DNA from: JAYFRE01 sp034926235
GTDB taxonomy: Bacteria; Pseudomonadota; Alphaproteobacteria; Rhodospirillales; Magnetospirillaceae
Reading direction: 5' to 3'
Length of the DNA stretch: 7,855 nt
NCBI GenBank assembly: GCA_034926235.1
Contig: JAYFRE010000065.1
Coordinates: 1-7,855 of the forward strand
Each line of letters begins with the position of its first letter. Positions within the stretch are counted from its first letter, which is position 1. The translations under genes and the position numbers were made by a program. Positions 1-5,658 of this stretch are shown here, piece by piece. Below the pieces are notes generated by a model that was given only the letters and a program-made list of their open reading frames with translations, made no database searches and was not told where the DNA came from.

Positions 1-305
1 TCCAGCATCTCGCGGTTGATGTCGCAGACCCTCACCGGTCCGCCGCCCTTCTTGCGGAAGCGAAAGGCGATGTCCCCGGTGCCGCCGCCGACATCCAGCA
101 AGGTCATCGACGGCGTCGGCCGCAGCCAGTCGATCAGGGCAGCCTTCCATAGGCGGTGGATGCCCAGACTCATAAGGTCGTTCATCAGGTCGTAACGGCG
201 CGCAACGTCGTCGAAGACGGCCCTGACCAAAGGCTCCTTCTCCGTCTCATCGACGGTACGAAATCCGAAATGAGTCCGATCGGGCTCAGGCGTTTTCTCG
301 CTCAT
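1..305 (-). CDS. ubiE: UbiE/COQ5 demethylubiquinone/demethylmenaquinone C-methyltransferase, N-terminal part (runs off the left edge)
   Basis: Reading the minus strand from an ATG at 305-303 gives 101 codons before the window edge, beginning MSEKTPEPDRTHFGFRTV. UbiE is the SAM-dependent C-methyltransferase of ubiquinone (and menaquinone) synthesis, acting on membrane-bound quinone precursors. The region around residues 31-54 (FDDVARRYDLMNDLMSLGIH, then RLWK) is the family's characteristic N-terminal signature. Residues 71-80 (DVGGGTGDIA) form the glycine-rich SAM-binding motif I, and Asp95 in VCDINREML is the usual ribose-binding acidic residue. Family members are about 250 residues, so roughly the first 40% is present. 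The start is set by homology; only a weak, distant purine stretch lies upstream. The gene is divergent from mutM across 95 bases, a neighbourhood familiar from Alphaproteobacteria. I see no disruption in the visible part. Confidence 0.95.
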   Translation of the reverse strand, partial: MSEKTPEPDRTHFGFRTVDETEKEPLVRAVFDDVARRYDLMNDLMSLGIHRLWKAALIDWLRPTPSMTLLDVGGGTGDIAFRFRKKGGGPVRVCDINREML

Positions 306-400
306 GATGGCAGGATAACCCAAGCTCCGCCCCGGCGCCATGGGGTCTTCCCAAAGGCTCGCCCCTTGCGCGCGAAGCACGCCTCAGACATGCTGGGGCC

Positions 401-1228
401 ATGCCCGAACTTCCCGAAGTCGAAACGGTCTGCCGGGGCTTGAGGCCCGTGGTGGAAAACCGTCTTTTGGCCACCGTCCGCCTGTTCGCCCCGGCCCTGC
501 GCCGTCCCATGGAAGCCGGTTTCGCCGAAAACCTGTCCGGCCGGCGGGTCCTGGCGGTATCGCGGCGGGCCAAATACATGATCTGGACCTTGGATGACGG
601 CTGGTCCGTCCTGTTCCATCTCGGCATGTCGGGACGCATGGTCGTCGGCGATTCCCTCCAACCCCTCGTCCGCCACGACCATATCGTCATCGACACCGAC
701 GAAGGACGACGAATCGTCTTTCACGACCCTCGCCGCTTCGGCATGGCCGAACGGGTGGAAACGGCGCGGCTGGCCGGTCATGCCGGCCTTGCCCGTCTCG
801 GCCCCGAGCCGCTCGATCCCGCCTTTACCGGCGCAGTCCTGGCGGCCAGCCTGGCCGGGCGCCGCACCCCCATCAAGCTGGCGCTGCTCGATCAGCGGAT
901 CGTCGCCGGGCTCGGCAACATCTATGTGTCCGAGGCGCTGTACCGCGCCGGCCTGTCCCCTTTGCGCGCCGCCGGTGCGATCGGGGAGACAGAAGCCGGG
1001 ATTCTGGTCGATGCGGTCAAAGCCGTTCTCGAAGATGCAATCGCTGCGGGCGGATCGTCCTTGCGCGATCACCGCCAACCTTCGGGCGAGCTGGGTTATT
1101 TCCAGCACGCCTTTGCCGTCTATGACCGAGAAAACGAGCCCTGTCCGCGCTGCGGCGCACCGAAGGTCATAACGCGCATCGTGCAATCCGGACGATCGAC
1201 CTATTATTGCAGAAACTGCCAACATTAG
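401..1228 (+). CDS. mutM: Formamidopyrimidine-DNA glycosylase / AP lyase (Fpg, MutM)
   Basis: This 275-residue protein is a base-excision repair enzyme that removes 8-oxoguanine and formamidopyrimidines and then nicks the abasic site. It begins MPELPEVETV; after loss of Met1, Pro2 is the Schiff-base nucleophile and Glu3 the catalytic acid. Lys58 (RRAKYM) is the conserved beta-hairpin lysine. Met76 and the Arg111-Arg112-Phe113 group are the residues that fill the gap left by the flipped base. The H2TH region lies at about 155-190 (LLDQRIVAGLGNIYVSEAL, with Asn173). The C-terminal zinc finger uses Cys248, Cys251, Cys270 and Cys273 and ends YYCRNCQH. Length and all key residues are standard for an active enzyme. 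The Shine-Dalgarno is poor (GGGG two bases before the ATG), but the start is fixed because the catalytic proline must be residue 2. It is probably co-transcribed with the next two genes. Confidence 0.98.
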   Translation: MPELPEVETVCRGLRPVVENRLLATVRLFAPALRRPMEAGFAENLSGRRVLAVSRRAKYMIWTLDDGWSVLFHLGMSGRMVVGDSLQPLVRHDHIVIDTDEGRRIVFHDPRRFGMAERVETARLAGHAGLARLGPEPLDPAFTGAVLAASLAGRRTPIKLALLDQRIVAGLGNIYVSEALYRAGLSPLRAAGAIGETEAGILVDAVKAVLEDAIAAGGSSLRDHRQPSGELGYFQHAFAVYDRENEPCPRCGAPKVITRIVQSGRSTYYCRNCQH

Positions 1229-1289
1229 GTGACGCCCCTGGTTGTTGATGGTAAGTATGAACATACAGATTTGGATGTAATTCCTGGGT

Positions 1290-1667
1290 GTGGGCGCTAC
1301 CGTGAGACGATATCTCCGCGGCATGGCCGTTATGTTGGCGATGGCTCTGGCTCAAATGCCGGCGTTCGCCTCGGACGCCTTTTTTTCGGTGGTCGAGGAT
1401 CTTCCGCTGGCTCCGGGCCTGAGTGAAGAACCGGGGGGCATTCTGTTCGAAAGCCCATCGGGACGCATCGTCGAGGTCTCCGCCACCGGCACGATCGCTC
1501 CGGCGGAAATCGAGAGCTTTTACGCGCAGTCCCTGCCACAGCTTGGCTGGCAACGTCTGGCCCCCGGAACCTATCGCCGGGACACCGAAATCTTGCGCAT
1601 CGATACAACCGGGGCCAACCCGGCGAGGGTGCGCTTCTCCATGGCGCCACAACAAGGGCGCCCCTGA
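1290..1667 (+). CDS. Small exported protein of unknown function between mutM and the enoyl-CoA hydratase
   Basis: This encodes 125 residues from a GTG start at 1290. A second in-frame GTG at 1302 would give the more typical signal-peptide start (M)RRYLRGMAVMLAMALA, and an ATG lies at 1323; none has a convincing Shine-Dalgarno. Residues 5-27 form a clear signal peptide: basic n-region, hydrophobic core, and AFA before a likely cleavage after Ala27, with no lipobox cysteine. The mature part is therefore about 98 residues and probably periplasmic. It has no cysteines and carries the stretch IESFYAQSLPQLGWQ at about 83-97, followed by short alternating strands. I do not recognise the family; the FY-x6-LGW pattern resembles other small exported alphaproteobacterial proteins of no assigned role. 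It lies 61 bases after mutM and 28 bases before the hydratase, which suggests an operon. Confidence 0.78.
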   Translation: MGATVRRYLRGMAVMLAMALAQMPAFASDAFFSVVEDLPLAPGLSEEPGGILFESPSGRIVEVSATGTIAPAEIESFYAQSLPQLGWQRLAPGTYRRDTEILRIDTTGANPARVRFSMAPQQGRP

Positions 1668-1695
1668 AAACACAATCGGGATGTGAGGCAATACC

Positions 1696-2469
1696 ATGGC
1701 ATATGAAAATATCATCGTGGATAAAAAGGGCCGGGTGGGCCTGATTACGCTCAATCGTCCGAAGGCGCTGAACGCCCTGTTCAGCCCGTTGATCGAGGAA
1801 ATGCGGATCGCCCTGGATGATTTCGAGGCCGACGACGCGATCGGCGCAATCGTTATCACCGGCAGCGAAAAGGCTTTCGCCGCCGGCGCCGACATCAAGG
1901 AAATGCAGCCTAAGACCTTCGCCTCGGCCTATGATGAGGATTTCTGCAGCCGTTGGACCCGGGTGGCGCAGTGCCGCAAACCGGTAATCGCGGCGGTGGC
2001 CGGCTTCGCCCTGGGCGGCGGCTGCGAAATGGCGATGATGTGCGACTTCATCATTGCCGCCGAGACGGCCAAATTCGGCCAGCCCGAGATCACGCTGGGG
2101 ATCATCCCCGGCGCTGGCGGCACCCAGCGCATGACCCGCGCCGTCGGCAAGTCCAAGGCCATGGATTTGATCCTGTCGGGCCGCATGATGGACGCCGCCG
2201 AAGCCGAACGCGCTGGTCTGGTCAGCCGGATCGTTCCCGCCGATCAGCTGCTGGACGAAGCCCTGAAGACGGCCGAAAAGATCGCCTCTTTCGGGCGGAT
2301 CGCTCTTTATGCCGCCAAGGAGGCCGTCAATGCCGCCTATGAGACGACGCTGGCCCAGGGCATCCTGGTCGAACGCCGTCTGTTCCACGCCACCTTCGCC
2401 ACCGAAGACCAGAAGGAAGGTATGGGGGCGTTCATCGAGAAGCGTAAGGCCGCGTTCAAGAACCGCTAA
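1696..2469 (+). CDS. Enoyl-CoA hydratase (crotonase family), copy 1
   Basis: This 257-residue crotonase-fold enzyme hydrates trans-2-enoyl-CoA to (S)-3-hydroxyacyl-CoA in beta-oxidation, probably with short-chain substrates and in the cytoplasm. The catalytic pair is intact: Glu111 in GGGCE and Glu131 in FGQPE, equivalent to Glu144 and Glu164 of rat mitochondrial hydratase. The oxyanion hole comes from Ala65 (AAGADIKEM) and Gly108 (ALGGGC). The stretch ITLGIIPGAGGTQR at 132-145 is typical of true hydratases rather than distant family members. The length is standard. The Shine-Dalgarno GAGG at 1685-1688 sits 7 bases before the ATG. The gene is the last of an apparent mutM - exported protein - hydratase operon, closed by the terminator at 2494-2530. 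It is nearly the same protein as the copy at 7048-7821 (24 differences, about 91% identity). Confidence 0.95.
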   Translation: MAYENIIVDKKGRVGLITLNRPKALNALFSPLIEEMRIALDDFEADDAIGAIVITGSEKAFAAGADIKEMQPKTFASAYDEDFCSRWTRVAQCRKPVIAAVAGFALGGGCEMAMMCDFIIAAETAKFGQPEITLGIIPGAGGTQRMTRAVGKSKAMDLILSGRMMDAAEAERAGLVSRIVPADQLLDEALKTAEKIASFGRIALYAAKEAVNAAYETTLAQGILVERRLFHATFATEDQKEGMGAFIEKRKAAFKNR

Positions 2470-2493
2470 CGCCTAACGACCACATCGCGTCCG

Positions 2494-2530
2494 CTCCGCC
2501 CCGCCCGCTTCAGGACGGGGCGGAGTTTTA
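2494..2530 (+). terminator. Rho-independent terminator after enoyl-CoA hydratase copy 1
   Basis: A perfect 10-base-pair GC-rich stem joins CTCCGCCCCG (2494-2503) and CGGGGCGGAG (2516-2525), with a 12-base loop and a TTTTA tail. It ends the mutM operon 25 bases after the hydratase stop codon and separates it from the regulator gene. Confidence 0.9.
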
Positions 2531-2601
2531 TGTCCGGCCTGGATTCCCGCCATTCCGGCATTACGTAATAACAATAAACATTATATTTATGAGCTTGCCT
2601 G

Positions 2602-2630
2602 TTGGCACATTTATGCTGCTGATGCACAAT
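2602..2630 (+). promoter_or_regulatory. Probable sigma-70-type promoter of the GntR regulator
   Basis: TTGGCA (2602-2607) and CACAAT (2625-2630) are separated by 17 bases and match the consensus boxes at 5 of 6 and 4 of 6 positions. This would start transcription near 2637, about 26 bases before the GTG start codon. A short inverted repeat TGCC-TGTT-GGCA (2596-2607) overlaps the -35 box, and a perfect palindrome ATTACGTAAT lies further upstream at 2560-2569. Either could be an autoregulatory site, but neither has the GT-N3-AC core seen elsewhere in the window. The whole 2531-2662 gap is AT-richer than its flanks and holds no gene. Confidence 0.45.
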
Positions 2631-2662
2631 GGCGCGTCAACGGAGTTCCGAGGGTTCAGACA

Positions 2663-3415
2663 GTGGCTTTTGATTACGGTGCGGTCGTGACGACCAGCGT
2701 GGCGAAACAAATCGCAGAAGGCATCCGCCAGGCGATCATCGAAGGGCGCATCAAGGTTGGCGAACGTCTTCCTACCGAAGACGATCTGGCCAAATCCTAT
2801 CAGGTATCCCGGCCAACCATCCGCGAGGCGCTGAAACGCCTGGCCGCGCAGAACCTTGTTCATTCCCGGCGCGGACCGACCGGCGGAAACTTCGTCACCC
2901 GCCCCGACAGCCAGCAGGCGGCGCAGTCCTTAGCCGGGATCGCGACCCTTCTGGTCGGTCTCGGCGCTTTCGAGCTGGAGGAAATCGTCCAGGCCCGCCT
3001 GCAGATGGAAATGATCTGCGTGCGGCTGGCCGCCGAATGCCGGACCGAGGAACATCTTGCCGCGATGCGGACCGAACTCGACATCCAGCGCCGCAATTGC
3101 GAGGACATCTCGGACGAGATGTTCTGCGATTCCGACGTACGCTTTCATCGCGCCCTGGTCCAGGCCGCCGACAACGCGCCGTTGAGCTTCATGATGCATG
3201 TCGTCATCGAGGCGATGCTGCCCGTGACCAACATGGTGTTCTTCCGTGTGCGCGAACGCCGCCGCATCGCCGATTTCCACCAGGAAATTCTGGATTCCTT
3301 GAGCGCCCACGACCCCGAGCGCGCGGTCGTCGCCCTGGAAGGGCTGATGGCCTATCTGAACGATCTTTATCAGGATGTGAAGCGCCCGCGCCGGCCGGAA
3401 TCCCAGATCGCCTAG
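2663..3415 (+). CDS. GntR-family transcriptional regulator, FadR subfamily (FCD ligand-binding domain)
   Basis: This 250-residue DNA-binding regulator begins at GTG, with GAGGG (2650-2654) 8 bases upstream. Residues about 12-80 form the winged helix: IRQAIIEGRIKVGERLPTED, the recognition helix VSRPTIREALKRL (48-60) with Arg50 and Arg54, and the wing HSRRGPTGGNFV. Residues about 100-238 form the all-helical FCD domain. Asp158, His162 and His206 sit where this domain usually binds a divalent metal. The expected fourth ligand, near residue 228, is Leu, so the metal site may be altered or absent, as in fatty-acyl-binding FadR. Asp40 replaces the arginine found in the PAERE motif of E. coli FadR. 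Regulators of this type bind palindromes with a GT-N3-AC core and respond to small acids or acyl-CoA. Three such palindromes lie nearby (3495-3511, 5489-5503, 5642-5658). Its targets and effector are inferred from neighbours only. Confidence 0.93.
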   Translation: MAFDYGAVVTTSVAKQIAEGIRQAIIEGRIKVGERLPTEDDLAKSYQVSRPTIREALKRLAAQNLVHSRRGPTGGNFVTRPDSQQAAQSLAGIATLLVGLGAFELEEIVQARLQMEMICVRLAAECRTEEHLAAMRTELDIQRRNCEDISDEMFCDSDVRFHRALVQAADNAPLSFMMHVVIEAMLPVTNMVFFRVRERRRIADFHQEILDSLSAHDPERAVVALEGLMAYLNDLYQDVKRPRRPESQIA

Positions 3416-3431
3416 GCATTCCAATAGGCCT

Positions 3432-3466
3432 GGCCGGTCGTTTAGGGGGCTTAAACACCCCCGGCC
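3432..3466 (+). other. Imperfect hairpin downstream of the regulator gene, possible transcript end
   Basis: GGCCGG (3432-3437) can pair with CCGGCC (3461-3466). Inside, either GTTTA/TAAAC (3440-3444 with 3452-3456) or GGGGG/CCCCC (3445-3449 with 3458-3462) can form. No T-run follows, so this is not a standard intrinsic terminator. It may slow or protect the 3' end of the regulator mRNA. Confidence 0.35.
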
Positions 3467-3494
3467 GAAGGGTCTAGGGCTTCCGTTAATACTA

Positions 3495-3511
3495 TATTTG
3501 TTTGACAAATA
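3495..3511. promoter_or_regulatory. Candidate operator 1 for the GntR/FCD regulator (over the -35 box of the small gene)
   Basis: TATTTGT-TTG-ACAAATA is a perfect inverted repeat with 7-base arms and a 3-base centre. It contains TTGTTTGACAA, which fits the TNGTNNNACNA consensus known for FadR-subfamily GntR proteins. It begins 80 bases after the regulator's stop codon and covers the TTGACA -35 box at 3502-3507, a position expected for repression of the small gene. It matches the site at 5642-5658 at 15 of 17 positions. Binding by this regulator is inferred. Confidence 0.6.
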
Positions 3512-3531
3512 GGGTGCTCAGCCCCTATTTT
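3502..3531 (+). promoter_or_regulatory. Sigma-70-type promoter of the 49-residue protein gene
   Basis: A consensus TTGACA (3502-3507) is followed after 18 bases by TATTTT (3526-3531). Transcription would begin near 3538 and give a leader of about 45 bases. That leader contains a small GC hairpin, GGCGGC-GCT-GCCGCC (3547-3561), ahead of the ribosome binding site. The -35 box is inside candidate operator 1. Confidence 0.6.
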
Positions 3532-3583
3532 AGTCTCCAAGAGAACGGCGGCGCTGCCGCCTCCTGATGAATGGAGACATGCC

Positions 3584-3733
3584 ATGAACATTTTTTCCTC
3601 GCTCGCTTCCATGCTGGACGACGTGGTCTCCGCTCGTGCGGAGCAGGCGCGAATCGATAATATGGCCAGCCTGGCCACCAACGAATATGACTATGATTTC
3701 CGCGTGAAGCAGATGGAAAGCCGCCGCGTCTAA
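3584..3733 (+). CDS. 49-residue protein of unknown function under its own regulated promoter
   Basis: This short gene reads MNIFSSLASMLDDVVSARAE, then QARIDNMASLATNEYDYDFR and VKQMESRRV. Support for a real gene: GGAG at 3573-3576, 7 bases before the ATG; a promoter with a perfect TTGACA upstream; an operator-like palindrome over that promoter; and a terminator downstream at 3836-3880. The product is cytoplasmic as far as can be seen, with no signal peptide and no membrane segment. Residues about 3-33 could form an amphipathic helix, and the middle carries an acidic-aromatic NEYDYDF patch before a basic C-terminus. I do not recognise a family. It might be a small protein that binds the transporter, the regulator or a beta-oxidation enzyme, or the transcript itself may matter; these are guesses. 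Conservation of the frame in relatives would be decisive. Confidence 0.72.
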   Translation: MNIFSSLASMLDDVVSARAEQARIDNMASLATNEYDYDFRVKQMESRRV

Positions 3734-3835
3734 AGACGGCGCTATCCTGGGCGTTCCCGATGTCCGCCCCCGGCAAGGGGATGGACGGTAGCGACGGGGG
3801 CTCCTTCTACTCAAGGTCGCGGCAGACCTGACGAT
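3734..3835 (+). other. 3' untranslated stretch after the small gene, with a hairpin
   Basis: About 100 bases lie between the small gene's stop codon and the terminator, long for such a short mRNA. GTCC (3762-3765) pairs with GGAC (3783-3786) around an inner CCCC/GGGG stem (3767-3770 with 3777-3780). A 23-codon frame at 3760-3831 has no ribosome binding site and is not called. The transcript of about 340 bases could also act as, or release, a regulatory RNA; nothing visible proves this. Confidence 0.3.
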
Positions 3836-3880
3836 AAAAAGCGGGGCGTCCCATCACGGAACGCCCCGCTATTTTTGTTT
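3836..3880. terminator. Bidirectional Rho-independent terminator between the small gene and the GntP permease gene
   Basis: A 10-base-pair stem AGCGGGGCGT (3840-3849) with ACGCCCCGCT (3861-3870) has an 11-base loop. On the plus strand it is followed by ATTTTTGTTT. On the minus strand the AAAAA run at 3836-3840 gives a T-tract. It therefore can end both the small gene's transcript and the convergent permease transcript, whose stop codon is only about 10 bases from the stem. Confidence 0.9.
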
Positions 3881-3889
3881 CCGTCCGGC

Positions 3890-5284
3890 TTAGACGATGC
3901 CGGTCAGATAGAAGACCAGGACGGCGAAGAAAGCGCCGACCGTCTTCGTTACCGTGATAACGAAGATATCCCTATAGGACTGGCGATGGGTCAAACCGGT
4001 GATCGCCAGCAAGGTGATGATCGCACCGTTATGCGGCAGGGTGTCCATGCCGCCCGACGCCATCGACGCGATACGCGCCATGACCTCCAGCGGAATGCCC
4101 AACGCATTGGCTCCGGCGATGTACTGGTCGCCCAGCGCCGCCAGCGCGATGCTCATGCCACCCGACGCCGAACCGGTGATGCCGGCCAAGACGTTGACCG
4201 AGATGGCTTCGTTCAGGGGCGGATAGGGAACGACGTTCAGCGCGCCCTTGACCACCATGAAGCCCGGCAGGGCGGCGATGACGGATCCGAAACCATATTC
4301 GGACGAGGTGTTCATGATCGCCAGCAGCGAGCCGGCGACAGCCGTCTTGGTCGCTTCCGAGAAGCGCGGCAGGATCGCCTTGCGGGCCACGATGCAGAGA
4401 TAGACGATGCTGATGACCAGCGCCCCCTCCAGCGACCACAGCGCGTTCATCTTGCTGACTTCCTGAACGATCTTCGGCGCTTCGGCGGACAGAACCACCG
4501 TGCTGGTGGTGCCGAACCATTCCGGGATCAGCCACAGCGAGAACAAAGCGTTCAGAATGACGACGAGCAGCAACGGGCTGGCCGCGATCAAGGGGTGGCT
4601 CAAGGGCACGTCGTCGGAGGTTTCAGGCTCATTGAGATGCCCGGTGCCATAGCCTTCGCCGGCACGACGAGCCTGACGCACGCGCCAGCCCAGGAACAGG
4701 AAGCAGAGCGTGCCGGTGAAAATCGACCCGATCAGGCCCAGGAAGGGCGCCGCCCAGGTGGTGGTGCCGAAGAAGGCGGTGGGAATGACGTTCTGGATCT
4801 GCGGCGAACCCGGCAGCGAATCCATCGAAATGGTGAAAGCGCCGACGACGATGGCCGCCGGAATCAAACGCTTCGGAATATCGCTCTGACGATACATCTC
4901 GGCCGCGAACGGGTAGACCGCGAACACCGTGACGAACATCGACACGCCACCATAGGTCAGCACCAGGCCGATCAAGGCGATGGCATAGACGACCTGATCG
5001 CGCCCGCAAAGCTTGACGATGACCGACGAGATCGAACGGGCGAAACCGGACACCTCGACCAGCTTGCCGAAAATCGCACCAAGCATGAAAGCCGGGAAAT
5101 ACAGCTTGGTGAAGCTGACCATCTTTTCTTGGAAAAGGCCGGTATAAACGGGAAGAAGCGCCCCTGGTTCGGTAAGAAGAACAGCGCCGAGTGCGGCCAC
5201 AGGTGCAAAGAGAATAACGCTGAAGCCCCTATACGCCATAAACATTAGGAAGCATAGTGCGGCAATAACCACTACAACAGACAT
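3890..5284 (-). CDS. GntP-family permease, resembling D-beta-hydroxybutyrate permeases
   Basis: This 464-residue inner-membrane transporter starts at the ATG at 5284-5282, with GGGG (5295-5292) 7 bases upstream. It has about 11-12 hydrophobic segments, including residues 2-18, 22-38, 62-76, 97-128, 140-155, 178-200, 232-254, 285-302 and 441-464, with a polar cytoplasmic-type loop at about 201-230. Conserved-looking intramembrane motifs are DSLPGSPQIQN (155-165), GSASGGM (371-377) and GGMDTLPHNGAI (411-422). GntP proteins are proton symporters for gluconate and related hydroxy acids; this sequence looks closer to the branch annotated as D-beta-hydroxybutyrate permease. The beta-oxidation neighbours support a short hydroxy- or keto-acid substrate, but the exact substrate is inferred. 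It is divergent from the acyl-CoA dehydrogenase, and a GntR-type palindrome lies in its upstream region. Confidence 0.9.
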   Translation of the reverse strand: MSVVVVIAALCFLMFMAYRGFSVILFAPVAALGAVLLTEPGALLPVYTGLFQEKMVSFTKLYFPAFMLGAIFGKLVEVSGFARSISSVIVKLCGRDQVVYAIALIGLVLTYGGVSMFVTVFAVYPFAAEMYRQSDIPKRLIPAAIVVGAFTISMDSLPGSPQIQNVIPTAFFGTTTWAAPFLGLIGSIFTGTLCFLFLGWRVRQARRAGEGYGTGHLNEPETSDDVPLSHPLIAASPLLLVVILNALFSLWLIPEWFGTTSTVVLSAEAPKIVQEVSKMNALWSLEGALVISIVYLCIVARKAILPRFSEATKTAVAGSLLAIMNTSSEYGFGSVIAALPGFMVVKGALNVVPYPPLNEAISVNVLAGITGSASGGMSIALAALGDQYIAGANALGIPLEVMARIASMASGGMDTLPHNGAIITLLAITGLTHRQSYRDIFVITVTKTVGAFFAVLVFYLTGIV

Positions 5285-5485
5285 ATTCTGTCCCCTTTTC
5301 TATATGAAACACGTCTGCATTCTGAAGATTATTTATTTTTATTTTTTAGAGTAATCGGCGCGGAGCCGGAGGTTTCCCTCGCCGCCCCCTTATCTCTCCG
5401 GCAGGGCCATCACCAATGTCATATCCCTAATGGCCGCGCCTTTTCTCCAGGGTTATCTCTCGACCACTCCTAGAGGCGGGTCAAA

Positions 5486-5512
5486 CCTATACGTTATACG
5501 TATGTTTGTAAA
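5486..5512 (-). promoter_or_regulatory. Possible promoter of the GntP permease gene
   Basis: Read on the minus strand, TTTACA (5512-5507) is followed after 15 bases by TATAGG (5491-5486). The spacing is short and the -10 box imperfect, so this is tentative. It would give a leader of about 190 bases. The palindrome at 5489-5503 lies between the two boxes, a usual place for a repressor site. Confidence 0.3.
5489..5503. promoter_or_regulatory. Candidate operator 2 for the GntR/FCD regulator (upstream of the permease gene)
   Basis: ATACGT-TAT-ACGTAT is an inverted repeat with perfect 6-base arms and a 3-base centre. It has the same AT-N2-GT-N3-AC-N2-AT frame as the other two sites but different inner bases, matching operator 1 at 10 of 17 aligned positions. 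It begins 205 bases upstream of the permease start codon. Recognition by the regulator at 2663-3415 is inferred from this shared frame. Confidence 0.45.
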
Positions 5513-5641
5513 TATGGCCTGATGCCCCCGCCCCACTAATGATCGTTAGATATACTGCTGAAATGTCGTCTTTTTATGGTGCGGCGCAGCAAGACCGCAT
5601 CTTTCTCCTGGTTTACGCTTGCGGATTATTCATACGTCTGC

Positions 5642-5658
5642 TATTTGTTAGACATATA
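5642..5658. promoter_or_regulatory. Candidate operator 3 for the GntR/FCD regulator (upstream of acyl-CoA dehydrogenase)
   Basis: TATTTGT-TAG-ACATATA is an inverted repeat with 7-base arms and one mismatch, identical to operator 1 at 15 of 17 positions. It ends about 155 bases before the dehydrogenase start codon. I cannot place a convincing -35/-10 pair against it; TTGCGG (5619-5624) with TATTTG (5642-5647) is the best and is weak. So its effect, repression or activation, cannot be read from position. Confidence 0.5.

Noticed and set aside
306..400. Divergent promoters between ubiE and mutM
   Set aside because: Both genes probably start here, but I could not find a -35/-10 pair good enough to report.
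1255..1266. Short inverted repeat GTATG-AA-CATAC between mutM and the exported protein gene
   Set aside because: The arms are only five bases, with no promoter boxes placed sensibly around it; chance is likely.
302..1324. 340-codon minus-strand frame opposite mutM
   Set aside because: It is a shadow of mutM. The plus strand has every Fpg motif; the minus-strand protein matches nothing I know and overlaps the whole repair gene.
3533..3578. GTCTCC (3533-3538) complementary to GGAGAC (3573-3578), which could hide the small gene's ribosome binding site
   Set aside because: The predicted transcription start near 3538 leaves most of the upstream half out of the mRNA, so it would matter only for read-through transcripts.
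3760..3831. 23-codon frame after the 49-residue gene
   Set aside because: It has no ribosome binding site and lies in a GC-rich hairpin region; it is better explained as 3' untranslated RNA.
3875..5248. 457-codon plus-strand frame opposite the permease gene
   Set aside because: The composition (very rich in Arg, Asp, Gly, Gln, His) is that of the antisense of a membrane-protein gene in GC-rich DNA. The minus-strand reading is a clear GntP permease.
5480..5486. Second GT-N3-AC core (GTCAAAC) next to operator 2
   Set aside because: The outer bases do not fit the AT-flanked frame, and a bare GT-N3-AC core is expected about twice by chance in this intergenic region.
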